Numbered from the stretch's first letter, positions 7,512 to 16,096 are shown. The stretch is 64,000 nt of DNA from Halorubrum sp. BV1 (GCF_000746205.1 NZ_JQKV01000002.1:434001-498000), one strand, 5' to 3'. A program made the numbers and translations. Notes: a model not told the origin generated them from the letters alone.

Positions 7512-9290
7512 ATGGGCAATTGGCGAGGCGCGAAGTCGGCGGATTCGGTGGGGACTCACCGCCGGCTCACCGCCGTCAGAGCGGCCGTCACAGCGATCTG
7601 CATCGCGCTCCTCGCCGGCGTGCTCCTCGTCGCGCTCACGTCGGGAGCCGCCGCCGTCGGCGTCGCGGGCGTGACCGCCACGCCGCTCGACCACACAAAC
7701 ACCGCCACGCCGCTCGACGACGCGAACGGTACGGTGGAGGTCGTGGTCCGGTTCACGCCGATCGAGACTCCCGCCGACCTCGGCGCGGTCGACGCCGACG
7801 GCACGTCTGCTACGACCGCCACGTCTGAGATGGCTAACACGTCCGGGACGGCCGCCACGTCCGAGGATCACCGCGACGCCGTGGTCGACGACCTCCGCGA
7901 ACACGCGGCCGCCGAACAGGGCGCGTTCGCGGAGTTCGCCGCCGCACGCGAGGGGGTCACGGTCGAACGCAAACTGTGGCTGGCGAACGCGATGGTCGTA
8001 ACGGTCGATACAGACGCCGTGTCCGCGAGCGCGCTGCTGTCGGTCCAGAACGTCACCGCGGTCCACGAGAACGTCGAGATCGAACCGGTCGGCGGCGCGT
8101 CGTCGGCACCGAGCGGATCTTCCACCACACCTCGGCCGCGCACCGCCGCCCCCGCCCAGATCACAGCAGACCCCAGCGGCCGGACCACAGCGGGGCTCCG
8201 ACAGATCGACGTCCCCGCCGCGTGGGAGCGGTTCGGAACCCGCGGCGCGGGCGCGACGGTGGCCGTCATCGACACCGGTGCCGACTCCCGGCATCAGGAC
8301 ATCGATCTGGACGGATGGGCGGCGTTCGATCAGCAGGGTGCGCTCGTGAGCGACGACCTCGCGGACGCGGGCGACTCGGACGGCCACGGAACTCACGTCG
8401 CCGGCACGGTCGCGGGCGGAAACGCGTCGGGGACACACATCGGCGTCGCTCCGGCGGCCGAACTCCACGCGATCGACGTGTTCGCCGAGAACGAGACGGC
8501 GACGTTTGCGGGCGTGATCGCGGCCATGGAGTACGCGACGACGGACGGCGACGCCGACGTGCTCCAGATGAGCCTCGGCGCGCCGGGCGCGTTCCGCGAG
8601 TTCGTCGCCCCGGTGCGGAACGCCCGCGCCGCGGGCGCGATCGTCGTCGTGGCCGCCGGAAACGAGGGCGAGAACACCTCTACGAGCCCCGGTAACGTCC
8701 ACGACGCTCTCGCGGTCGGCGCGGTCAACCGCGACCGAGAGGTGCCGCCGTTCTCCAGCGGGGAGTCGGTCAACGCGACCGCGGCCTTCGAGACGTATCC
8801 GGACGATTGGCCGGACCGGTACGTCGTCCCGGACGTGACGGCACCGGGCGTCGGCGTCGTCAGCGCCGAGGCGAACACGACCGCCACCTACGTCCAGCGG
8901 CAGGGAACGAGCATGGCGGCTCCACACGTCGCCGGCGTCGCCGCGCTCGCGGTCGCCGCGACCGACGGACGAGTCGACGACGCGACGTTGCAGGCCGCGA
9001 TCGTCGAGACCGCGATCCATCCCGCGAACGCGACCGCCCCCGACGACCGGTACGGACACGGCGTCGTCGACGCGCCGGCGGCGGTCGGTGAGGCAGTCGA
9101 ACGAACGACGCCGGAACCGAGCGCGACGGACGAAGCCGAGGGGAACGTCGAAACCGGCGGGACCGATTCTGATCCCCCGGACGGCGGTGCCGCGACCGAC
9201 GGCGCGACGCCCGGGTTCGGCCCCGTCCCCGCGCTCGTCGCGCTCGTGGTCGCCGCGGCGTTCGCGCCCGTCGGAGTTCGGGACCCGTGA
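7512..9290 (+). CDS. Surface-anchored subtilisin-like serine protease (S8)
   Basis: A 592-residue secreted protease. An N-terminal hydrophobic segment (about 24-48) preceded by arginines is the export signal, followed by a propeptide rich in Thr/Ala. The catalytic triad is complete: Asp254 in AVIDTGAD, His292 in DGHGTHVAG and Ser467 in GTSMAAPHVAG, with the oxyanion Asn384 in AAGNEGEN. The C-terminus has a Thr/Asp/Glu-rich stalk, then TPGFGPVPALVALVVAA and a short tail. That is a PGF-CTERM-type sorting signal, so archaeosortase A probably cleaves it and attaches a lipid. The basic cluster usual after the membrane segment is reduced to a single arginine (GVRDP). The start is the first Met before the signal; codons upstream overlap the opposite gene. 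Confidence 0.92.
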   Translation: MGNWRGAKSADSVGTHRRLTAVRAAVTAICIALLAGVLLVALTSGAAAVGVAGVTATPLDHTNTATPLDDANGTVEVVVRFTPIETPADLGAVDADGTSATTATSEMANTSGTAATSEDHRDAVVDDLREHAAAEQGAFAEFAAAREGVTVERKLWLANAMVVTVDTDAVSASALLSVQNVTAVHENVEIEPVGGASSAPSGSSTTPRPRTAAPAQITADPSGRTTAGLRQIDVPAAWERFGTRGAGATVAVIDTGADSRHQDIDLDGWAAFDQQGALVSDDLADAGDSDGHGTHVAGTVAGGNASGTHIGVAPAAELHAIDVFAENETATFAGVIAAMEYATTDGDADVLQMSLGAPGAFREFVAPVRNARAAGAIVVVAAGNEGENTSTSPGNVHDALAVGAVNRDREVPPFSSGESVNATAAFETYPDDWPDRYVVPDVTAPGVGVVSAEANTTATYVQRQGTSMAAPHVAGVAALAVAATDGRVDDATLQAAIVETAIHPANATAPDDRYGHGVVDAPAAVGEAVERTTPEPSATDEAEGNVETGGTDSDPPDGGAATDGATPGFGPVPALVALVVAAAFAPVGVRDP

Positions 9291-9331
9291 ACCACGAGTC
9301 GTGTCTGGCGGGCGGTCGCGGCGAGTTCAGT

Positions 9332-10207
9332 TCACTCGGAGAAGTCTGACAGCGAGCCGTGGGGGTCGCCGTCGGGGGTGTCGCCCTCGGTGGTGTCGCC
9401 CTCGCCGCTCTCGTCCGCGCGATCGGCGTCGCCGCCGATGGTCTCGGGTTCGGCCCACGGATCGTCCGGGTCGACCGGCTCGACGGCCCGGTCGAGCTCC
9501 GCTTCGGTGTAGTCGTGGTCCTCGTCGAGCAGCATGGCGAGCCGCTGCCACCGAGCGCTGTGTTCGCCTTCGCCTTCCGGTCCCACCCGCGCGCCGCGCG
9601 TCTTGAAAAACTCCGTGCCGCGGCCGAGTCGCGACCCCTCGCCGGTGTGGCCGTCGAAGACCGCGTCGAACTCGCCGCCCGGTTCGAGGTCGCCGACCGG
9701 GAAGTCGTGAGCGGGCTCCTCGCCGCGTTCACGGGCCTCGGCGCGGCGATCGGCGACGGCCCGAAAATACTCGTCTGCGTTCGGTCCCTCGCGGGTCGAC
9801 TGCGCGCGCGCGGCGGCGAGCGCGGCGTGGATCGCACAGAGTCGCCCTTTCCACTCGGCGGGCTCCCACCGCTCGGTGGCGAGTTCCTCGTAGCGCTGGA
9901 TGGTGAGCGCGACCTCGCTGCCGGCGCGGAGGTCCTCGACGATGTACAGCGTCAGGCGGTCCCAGAGGTTCCACGCGTAGCCTGAGCGCGAAAGCTCCCA
10001 CGCGGCCCACGCGGCGACCTCCTCGTCGGAGCGTCTCACGGCCTTCTGGAGGAGGCTGGAGACGGCGTAGCGGTTGTAGCCACCGTCGGTCTCGTTCGGC
10101 TCTTTCGGCTCGCCGAAGTCGTTCTCGCCGGTCGCGTCGGGCGTCGTGTCGGTCTCCAAGCTGCCGTCCGACCCGAACGTCGCCTGTCTGTCGTCGCCGT
10201 CGGCCAT
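9332..10207 (-). CDS. Haloarchaeal protein resembling the helical C-terminus of RarA/MgsA ATPases
   Basis: A 291-residue acidic protein. Residues about 45-140 are helical and contain YAVSSLLQKAVRRSDEEVAAWAAWEL, which resembles the collar/tetramerisation domain of RarA/MgsA clamp-loader-related ATPases (the SLLQKAxRxSD pattern). No Walker A or B motif is present, so it is not an ATPase. Both ends are rich in Asp, Glu and Gly and probably disordered. It is a single gene transcribed toward the subtilisin. The relationship is pattern recognition only; a role in replication or repair would be speculation. Confidence 0.6.
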   Translation of the reverse strand: MADGDDRQATFGSDGSLETDTTPDATGENDFGEPKEPNETDGGYNRYAVSSLLQKAVRRSDEEVAAWAAWELSRSGYAWNLWDRLTLYIVEDLRAGSEVALTIQRYEELATERWEPAEWKGRLCAIHAALAAARAQSTREGPNADEYFRAVADRRAEARERGEEPAHDFPVGDLEPGGEFDAVFDGHTGEGSRLGRGTEFFKTRGARVGPEGEGEHSARWQRLAMLLDEDHDYTEAELDRAVEPVDPDDPWAEPETIGGDADRADESGEGDTTEGDTPDGDPHGSLSDFSE

Positions 10208-10371
10208 ACGCCCGCTCCCGGCGCGAGCGACTTAAAAACCGCGCGGAGGCGTCGGCGGTTCGTCGGTGAAATCGAAGACCGTTCCGTCGTCGGATCGGAC
10301 CGCGGTACGACTGCCCACACCGGGGGCGAAAGAGAACCCTTAAGTTGGATCCGGCGGCTACGATTCAGTGA

Positions 10372-10445
10372 CCGCCCTTAGCTCAGCCTGGTAGAGCAGT
10401 CGACTGTAGATCGACTTGTCCCCCGTTCAATTCGGGGAGGGCGGA
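10372..10445 (+). tRNA. tRNA-Tyr (anticodon GTA)
   Basis: A complete 74-base cloverleaf. The acceptor stem ccgccct pairs with agggcgg (10438-10444) and the discriminator is A. The D stem is gctc/gagc, the anticodon stem gtcga/tcgac with loop ctgtaga, and the T arm ccccg-ttcaatt-cgggg. The C1:G72 pair is characteristic of archaeal tRNA-Tyr. No CCA is encoded and no intron is present. Confidence 0.97.
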
Positions 10446-10725
10446 CGTTCTCTGAGGCCGGTGACGAATCGGCTGCCGATCGACTTGTCCCCCGCTTCCG
10501 TGAGCGGAGCGAACGAGAGGCAGCGAGTCGCCCGAAGGGCGTCTCGCCCGCTTCAATTCGGGGAGGGCAGACGTTCTTTCCGACCGATCCGCGACAGCTA
10601 TAGATCGACTTGTCTCCCGTCCCCGCGAGCGAAGCGAGCGGAAAACAGCGAGACGACAGTAGAGAGTCTCGCGCGTTTCAATTTCGGGGAGGGCGGACGC
10701 TCCTTCCGGCCGATCCGTGACCGAC
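10409..10725 (+). repeat. Tandem degenerate copies of the tRNA-Tyr 3' half, interrupted by hairpin inserts
   Basis: After the intact tRNA-Tyr, its 3' half (gatcgacttgtcccccg ... ttcaattcggggagggcgga plus about 30 downstream bases) recurs starting at 10478 and 10603. In each copy the sequence is split at the same place, inside the T arm, by about 57 bases. The inserts carry a gagcgaa-type motif and an inverted repeat: gcgag/ctcgc around 10523-10547 and gcgagac/gtctcgc at 10648-10654 and 10666-10672. The first unit (within the tRNA) lacks the insert, giving unit lengths of about 69, 125 and 120 bases. There is no protein gene in this 313-base stretch. Confidence 0.85.
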
Positions 10726-10758
10726 TGCGAACCCTGAGTCTGTTGACGCCGTCCGTGC

Positions 10759-13203
10759 CTAGTCGTCCGCGACGGCGGGCACAGTCGGCGTCGCCGCCTC
10801 CGTGTCGACCGCGTCGGGCGCCGCTGTCCACTCCAGTTCCTCCTCATAGTGGAACGCGCGGTGGTCCTGCGTCGGGTCGACGACGGTCACCGAGAGCCAG
10901 TCGTTGTCGAGGAGTTCGGTCAGTTCCTCGTGGGCGGCCAAGACGTCGGTGACGCGGTCGACGGGCGCGTGGATCACGGTCGAGAGGCGGAGCGGCTGGT
11001 GGTACGGCGTGTCGTCGGCGGCGAAAAGCGACTGCGAGGGGAGTCCGGTCATCAGGTCGCCGCCGTTGCCCTGATACACGCCGACGTTTCCGACCGGGTT
11101 CTGCGTCACCTTCGACCCGCCGCCGTAGACGGCGTTATCGACCGTCGAGAAGTAGTACTGGGCGTTGATCCACTGGGTGACGACCATCGGCCCCGTGAGG
11201 ATCGCTTCGAGCGCGTCGCCGTCGGGGTCCGTCGACCAGTCGTACGAGTGGAGGAAGGCGCGACCGTCGAGGTCGAGGCCGCTCGTCAGGTCGCGCGGGC
11301 CGACGACGAACCCGGCGTTGCCGGCGAGCCCCCATTCCGGACGCGTCTCGGCCCAGTCGGCGGCGCGGCGTTCGGCTTCGGCGACGCTCTGTGAGCCGTC
11401 CGCGCCCATCGATTCGAGGCGTTCGGCCGCCGCGTTCTCCCGGGCGGTCGCGAGGTCCGCACGGAGCCGGTCGAGGTCGTCGGCGTGGCTCTCGGGGACG
11501 CCGTCGTCGAAGAGTTCCACCTCGTCCGTCGTCGTGTTGTGTTGACCGGCCAGAAAGACCGTGTCGTCGGGGATATCGAACCCGCGGTCACGGAGGTCTG
11601 CCCTGACGGCCTCGTCGTTGCAGATCGCCGCGAGGATGCGGGCGTTCGGACCGCCGGGGTTGCCGGCGCAGGCGCCGCAGTCGAGGCTCGAACCGTACGG
11701 GTTGTTCGCCGTCTCGCTCGCGTGACCCGTGAAGACGACGAGCCGACCGAACGCCTCCCAGCCCATCAGTTCAAAGGCGGTGGCGGCGTACTCGACCTTC
11801 TCGTCGCGGGTCAGTCCCACGGGCAGGTCGCCGGCGTAGGTGTGCTGATGGTCGACGAGTTGGTCGCAGAACTCGTGGCTGTCGGGCGTCGCGTCGTCCG
11901 CGGTTTCGATGACGTCGCGGACGCGACCGGGGACGAGCGTGCGGGCCGCGAGCGCGAGCCCGTACCCGCTGCCGGCGCTCTCGACGAAGCCGAACGCGGT
12001 GGCGGGGTTCGTCTTCAGCGTCTCGATCACCTCGCTCGCGGCCTCTCGGAGGTTCGAGAGGCGGTCGTGGGTCGTCTGCGTGTCCCTGTCGACCGGGACC
12101 TCGGAAACCCGGTGTTGCGGGTCGAGGATGGGTGGACAGGCGTCGACAGCCACGTCGGAGCCGTACTCCCGATACTCGACGGGAACGCCGAAGAAGCCGG
12201 CGTACCCGTGCGTCTCGTACTCGCCGGTCGCCTCGACGTGACGGCGGAGTATCTCCGAACGCGTGTCGATACAGAAGACGAGTTGCGCGTCGGGACGACC
12301 GTCCGCGTCGCTCTCTGCGACGACTTCGTCGGCGGCGCGAGCCTCGCTCGCGTCCGCGACGCGAGCGACGAGGTCGTCGCGGTACGTCGCCTCCCACGCG
12401 CTCAAGAACGCGTCTGCGAGCGCGTCGTCCGGCCGGGGCTCGGGGTCGTCTGAACCGACCGACGGCTCGATGTCGACATCGAAAGCGCAAAGCAGCGCGA
12501 GCCGGGCCGCGAGATACCCTTCGAGCGTGATCGGATGCGCGGACTGCCACGCGCCGCCGTCGGCCGCGCGTTGTTTGATCAGACCGGTCCAGCCGGGGAG
12601 CGCGGCGAGCTGTTCTTCGAAGATGGGGACGAACTGGCTCTCGGGGTGGGCGTCGAGCACGGCGTCGATGGCGTCGATCGGCGACGCCGGAAGCTCCGCG
12701 ATGCGCTCGCCGTCCGGAACCCGTCCGTCGATCGCGGCCACCGAGCGGAAGGCGCTGTAGAACCCGTCCTCGCGGTTCGGCATCGACCACTTCGCCTGTC
12801 CCTCGTCGAGGAACGCCGACAGCCACTTCGTCAGCACGCGGTCGACCCGGTCGGCGTCCGAGCGCTCCGCGCCGGCGTCGGCGTCCGGACGCTCCGCGTG
12901 AGCCCCGGTTTCAAGCCGGTCTAGGAGGGTTTCGGGGTCGGCGTCGTAGCCGCGCTCTGCGAGTTCCGCCCGGAGGGCCTCGGGATCTATCTGTCCGTGA
13001 TCGAGGGCCGCCCGGAACGTCTCGGGACTCGGGTACCCGCGGCCGCCGAAGAGGGCAGACGCCTGCGTGACGGCCTCCCCGAACGGCACGTCCTCGAAGC
13101 CGGACAGCGGGTTGGCCGTCACGAACGAGTGAATCGGCCACGTCGGTCCGACGGTGGCTGCTGCTTTGTCGATACGATCTGCTATCGTGTGGTCAGTGCT
13201 CAT
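10759..13203 (-). CDS. dabA: DabA, DUF2309 subunit of the inorganic-carbon transporter
   Basis: An 814-residue member of the DUF2309/UPF0753 family, called DabA in the energy-coupled bicarbonate/CO2 uptake complex of chemoautotrophs. DabA is β-carbonic-anhydrase-like and binds zinc. Expected ligands are visible: the Cys and Asp in LVFCIDTRSE, and the His and Cys in the later FTGHAS and DCGACAGNPGG segments. The N-terminal PIHSFVTANPLSGF is also characteristic. Its start overlaps the end of dabB by 11 bases, so the pair is one operon. The probable role is proton-driven accumulation of bicarbonate at the cytoplasmic membrane. Why a haloarchaeon needs it (anaplerosis, pH balance) cannot be read from the sequence. 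Confidence 0.92.
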   Translation of the reverse strand: MSTDHTIADRIDKAAATVGPTWPIHSFVTANPLSGFEDVPFGEAVTQASALFGGRGYPSPETFRAALDHGQIDPEALRAELAERGYDADPETLLDRLETGAHAERPDADAGAERSDADRVDRVLTKWLSAFLDEGQAKWSMPNREDGFYSAFRSVAAIDGRVPDGERIAELPASPIDAIDAVLDAHPESQFVPIFEEQLAALPGWTGLIKQRAADGGAWQSAHPITLEGYLAARLALLCAFDVDIEPSVGSDDPEPRPDDALADAFLSAWEATYRDDLVARVADASEARAADEVVAESDADGRPDAQLVFCIDTRSEILRRHVEATGEYETHGYAGFFGVPVEYREYGSDVAVDACPPILDPQHRVSEVPVDRDTQTTHDRLSNLREAASEVIETLKTNPATAFGFVESAGSGYGLALAARTLVPGRVRDVIETADDATPDSHEFCDQLVDHQHTYAGDLPVGLTRDEKVEYAATAFELMGWEAFGRLVVFTGHASETANNPYGSSLDCGACAGNPGGPNARILAAICNDEAVRADLRDRGFDIPDDTVFLAGQHNTTTDEVELFDDGVPESHADDLDRLRADLATARENAAAERLESMGADGSQSVAEAERRAADWAETRPEWGLAGNAGFVVGPRDLTSGLDLDGRAFLHSYDWSTDPDGDALEAILTGPMVVTQWINAQYYFSTVDNAVYGGGSKVTQNPVGNVGVYQGNGGDLMTGLPSQSLFAADDTPYHQPLRLSTVIHAPVDRVTDVLAAHEELTELLDNDWLSVTVVDPTQDHRAFHYEEELEWTAAPDAVDTEAATPTVPAVADD

Positions 13204-14689
13204 CGTAGTCCTCCGTGGCGGTCAAGACGGTACTCGAGACGGGCTGGCTCGCGTTCAACAGCGCGACGTAGAGGCGCTGGCTCCGCTCGTGGACGCCGGT
13301 CTCTATCGCGACGTAGACGGCGAGGAAGACGGCCGCGACGAGCGCGTGCGCGGCGCTCAGTTGGGTCGGAGATGCGACGACCGGAAGCCCCGACAGGACG
13401 CCCGAGATCGCCTCGTAGACGAGCGCGTAGACGGCGATGGCCGGGAGAAAGACGAGCGGAACCGCGCCGTAGCGGGCGTTCGCGGAGAGGGAGGTGTGCG
13501 TGACGGCGCTGCGAGCCGCGTGGAGCGTCGTGAGCACGACGAACACCACGAGCAGGAGGCCGCTGTCGACGCTCATTCCCTTGCCGGTGAGGACTGCGAA
13601 CAGCGCGCCGCCCGCGACGCCGGTCGCAAGGACGACCGCGGTGCCCGCGAGACTCGTCTCGCGGGTGTCTCCCTCGGCCGCACTGGTGTGTTCGACCTGT
13701 CCGCCCGCGCTGAGAAAGTGGTACGCCTTGTAGAATCCGTGCAGAACGAGGTGTGTGACGGCCGCACCGAAGAAGCCGAGGCCGGCCTGCATGATCATGA
13801 ATCCCATCTGTCCGACCGTCGAGCAGCCCAGCTCGCTCTTGGCCGCTGCCTGAACGGATTTGAGCAGCTTTCCGAGCAGGGCGCTCGTCGCGCCGACGGC
13901 CACGACAGCGAGCATGAACGTGGCGTCGACGGTCACGACCGGCGCGAAGCGGAGGAGCAGGATCCCGCCCGCGTTGACGAACCCGGCGTGCATCAGGGCC
14001 GAGGCGGGGGTCGGAGCCGTCATCGAGGAGAGCAGCCACCGGTGGAACGGGACGAGCGCGGACTGAATCATCGCGGCGAGGAGGAGCGCGGTCACGGCGA
14101 CGAGCCACGCCGGCCCCCCGAGGCCGTCGGCGGCAGCGGCGACGCCCGATACCGAGGTCGCGCTGGTCGCCCACCACAGCGCCGTCAGCGCGACACCGAG
14201 CAGCGCGCTGCTGGCGAGGAAGTACCGCCGGGCGACGCGCGCGGCGGCCCGCGCCTGATTCCAGCCGTCGAGGGTGCCGATGAGGTTCGCCATCACGAGC
14301 CCCATCGCCAGCCACAGGCCGGCGAACAGGGCGAGGTGGTCTGCGGCCACGAGCGCCATCACGGCGGCCGTGAATCCGAACACCCCGAGGAAAAAGCCCG
14401 TCTCGTGGGCGCTTCCGGCCATGTAGCGGCGCGAGTAGCTGTGGACGATCCCGCTGAAGAAGGTGACGACGACCCACATCAGGGCCGTCAGGCCGTCGAC
14501 GGCGACCACGCCGGGAACCCCCCACGCGCCCTCGATTCGAACGCGAGCGACGAGGACGGCGACGCTCGCGGCGAACAGCGACCACACGAGCCACGTTAGT
14601 GCGACGGGCACGAGCGACGACTCCGCCGTCGTGTCCGGAAGTGCTCCGACCGTCGGCTTCGAACTGTGTCCTGACATCGTGTAGCCCAT
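13193..14689 (-). CDS. dabB: DabB, NuoL/ND5-like proton-conducting subunit
   Basis: A 498-residue membrane protein of the proton-conducting NuoL/MrpA family, with about 13-14 hydrophobic segments. Family features include HSYSRRYM, LVPFHRWLLSSMTAPTPASALMHAG, and the conserved lysine-bearing segment GKLLKSVQAAAKSELG. It is shorter than complex I NuoL, as usual for DabB, and directly precedes dabA on the same strand with overlapping ends. It probably supplies the ion-translocating path that energises DabA. Two ATG starts are possible, at 14689 and 14677; the second gives MSGHSS and is equally plausible. An Lrp regulator gene lies 288 bases upstream on the same strand. Confidence 0.92.
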   Translation of the reverse strand: MGYTMSGHSSKPTVGALPDTTAESSLVPVALTWLVWSLFAASVAVLVARVRIEGAWGVPGVVAVDGLTALMWVVVTFFSGIVHSYSRRYMAGSAHETGFFLGVFGFTAAVMALVAADHLALFAGLWLAMGLVMANLIGTLDGWNQARAAARVARRYFLASSALLGVALTALWWATSATSVSGVAAAADGLGGPAWLVAVTALLLAAMIQSALVPFHRWLLSSMTAPTPASALMHAGFVNAGGILLLRFAPVVTVDATFMLAVVAVGATSALLGKLLKSVQAAAKSELGCSTVGQMGFMIMQAGLGFFGAAVTHLVLHGFYKAYHFLSAGGQVEHTSAAEGDTRETSLAGTAVVLATGVAGGALFAVLTGKGMSVDSGLLLVVFVVLTTLHAARSAVTHTSLSANARYGAVPLVFLPAIAVYALVYEAISGVLSGLPVVASPTQLSAAHALVAAVFLAVYVAIETGVHERSQRLYVALLNASQPVSSTVLTATEDYDEH

Positions 14690-14977
14690 CGGACGACCAG
14701 CGCCTGTGAGCGAGACGGGAACTGAATCCTATTCTGGTCGCGTCTACTTGCTTCTAATAACAGAACACGTATTAAATCTGTTTGTATTCACAAACTGTTC
14801 GCAATTTTCCCATTATAGAACATTATGTTTTTGCGGCTGTGTCGCGGGGGCTGTCGCGGTCACCTCACTGGGAAGGCGGTGTCTCGGACGGTGAGTCGGT
14901 GTTATGTCCGACTGAAAAGGAGGCGTCGTCGACGGACGACGGAGTGTCTTCGGCCGACTACGGGTGCCGTCGACACA
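14690..14977. other. AT-rich intergenic region upstream of dabBA, with a 21-base direct repeat
   Basis: This 288-base stretch has no convincing gene. The half next to dabB (about 14735-14830) is markedly AT-rich and probably holds the dabBA promoter. The half next to lrp holds the first copy of acggagtgtcttcggccgact (14939-14959); the second copy (14980-15000) forms the 3' end of the lrp gene, 41 bases away. Confidence 0.6.
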
Positions 14978-15484
14978 CTACGGAGTGTCTTCGGCCGACT
15001 GAGAACCGCCCTCAGTGTGGTCCCCGGAGTCGAACTTCCCGAACGGGGTCGTCTCGTGGGTTCGCACGAGCACCTCGTCGGCGACGGTGAGGTCCATGTC
15101 GATGAGCGCCTGTGCGACGGGCGTGATGTCGCTGTCCGTCTCGCCGACCGCAGTCACGAGGAGGTTCTGTTCGCCGGTGACCAGCTCCTGGACCGAGACG
15201 ACGCCGTCGATGGATAGAATGTCGTCGATCAGGCCACCGCGCTCCACGATCGACGCGGTACAGTAGAGCAGCATTCTGAGCGGATATCCCGATTTCTGAT
15301 AGTCGACGCTCGCGCTGTATCCCTTGATTACACCGTCGGATTCGAGCCGTTGAATCCGCTTGCGAACGGTGCTGTCCGAGGTGCCGGTCCGCTCCGCGAT
15401 GTCGCCTGACGACATGTTCCGCGCGTCTTCCTGAAGCGCGTACAGGATCGCCGTGTCCACGTCGTCGATCTCCTCGTCGGCCAT
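14978..15484 (-). CDS. Lrp/AsnC-family transcription regulator
   Basis: A 168-residue feast/famine regulator. Residues 1-60 form the winged helix-turn-helix (IAERTGTSDSTVRKRIQRLESDGVIKGY); residues about 65-150 are the αβ-sandwich RAM domain that binds effectors and mediates oligomerisation. The C-terminal tail is acidic and ends QSAEDTP. It is divergent from a UspA gene over 81 bases and upstream of dabBA on the same strand, so those are the first targets to consider. The ligand is unknown. The last seven codons are duplicated immediately downstream of the gene. Confidence 0.9.
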   Translation of the reverse strand: MADEEIDDVDTAILYALQEDARNMSSGDIAERTGTSDSTVRKRIQRLESDGVIKGYSASVDYQKSGYPLRMLLYCTASIVERGGLIDDILSIDGVVSVQELVTGEQNLLVTAVGETDSDITPVAQALIDMDLTVADEVLVRTHETTPFGKFDSGDHTEGGSQSAEDTP

Positions 15485-15518
15485 GCCCGTCTCTCCGAGA
15501 GGGAGCCACTTTACCTTT

Positions 15519-15563
15519 TAACGTTACCGACAGCGTATTTATCCCCGGTGTGTAACGTTTCAC
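15519..15563. promoter_or_regulatory. Paired TAACGTT palindromic boxes between lrp and uspA
   Basis: taacgtta (15519-15526) and gtgtaacgtttcac (15550-15563) are two symmetric boxes with centres 34 bases apart, about three helical turns. They flank the uspA TATA-like gtatttat (15535-15542); the second box nearly touches the uspA start codon, and the first lies upstream of lrp. The arrangement suits an oligomeric regulator such as the adjacent Lrp protein. No binding data exist here; this rests on symmetry and spacing. Confidence 0.45.
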
Positions 15564-15565
15564 GC

Positions 15566-16042
15566 ATGACCCTCGTCGTGGTCCCCGTTCGATACCCACC
15601 GTCGTCTCACTCGGAGGCGACACTACGGGAGGCCGTCCGCGTCGCGGAAGAGCGCGACGCCGAACTCACGGTCCTCCACGTGGATCTGTACCAGAACTCG
15701 GGGGGCGTCTCGCGCAGCGACCTCAAGCGCGCGGTCGAAGAGCGACTGGGCCGACTGGACCGCGCGCGGTACGTGGTCCGCCGCGGCTTCCTCGTCGAGG
15801 AGACCATCCTCGAAGAGATCGTCGCCGAGGGCGCGGACGTCGTCGTTATCGGTTCGAAGCAGGCGGGTCGCTGGCGGCGCATGGTCCAGAAGCTGCTCTC
15901 GGACCCCGACATCGACTCGTTCCTCCGCAGCGAACTGGACTGCACCGTCATCACCGTGGACGCCGACGGCGGCACGACGAGCAACGAGGCGGGCGAGAGC
16001 CCGAGCGACGCGGCACCGCTCCCCGACGACGGCGGCGGCTGA
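15566..16042 (+). CDS. Universal stress protein (UspA family)
   Basis: A 158-residue protein with a UspA-like αβ fold: MTLVVVPVRYP at the N-terminus, ELTVLHVDLY at β2, GADVVVIGSKQAGRWRR as the phosphate-loop region, and DCTVITVDAD as the last strand. The ATP-binding GxxG-9x-G(S/T) motif is degenerate, so nucleotide binding is uncertain. The acidic C-terminal tail is probably disordered. I used the ATG at 15566, which follows the TATA-like element by 24-30 bases. It is divergent from the lrp gene and shares its short control region. Confidence 0.85.
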   Translation: MTLVVVPVRYPPSSHSEATLREAVRVAEERDAELTVLHVDLYQNSGGVSRSDLKRAVEERLGRLDRARYVVRRGFLVEETILEEIVAEGADVVVIGSKQAGRWRRMVQKLLSDPDIDSFLRSELDCTVITVDADGGTTSNEAGESPSDAAPLPDDGGG

Positions 16043-16096
16043 CGGGCCGGGCGTTTGCGGGGGTCTTCGAATTTCCCGCGTCCTCGACGCGCTCGC

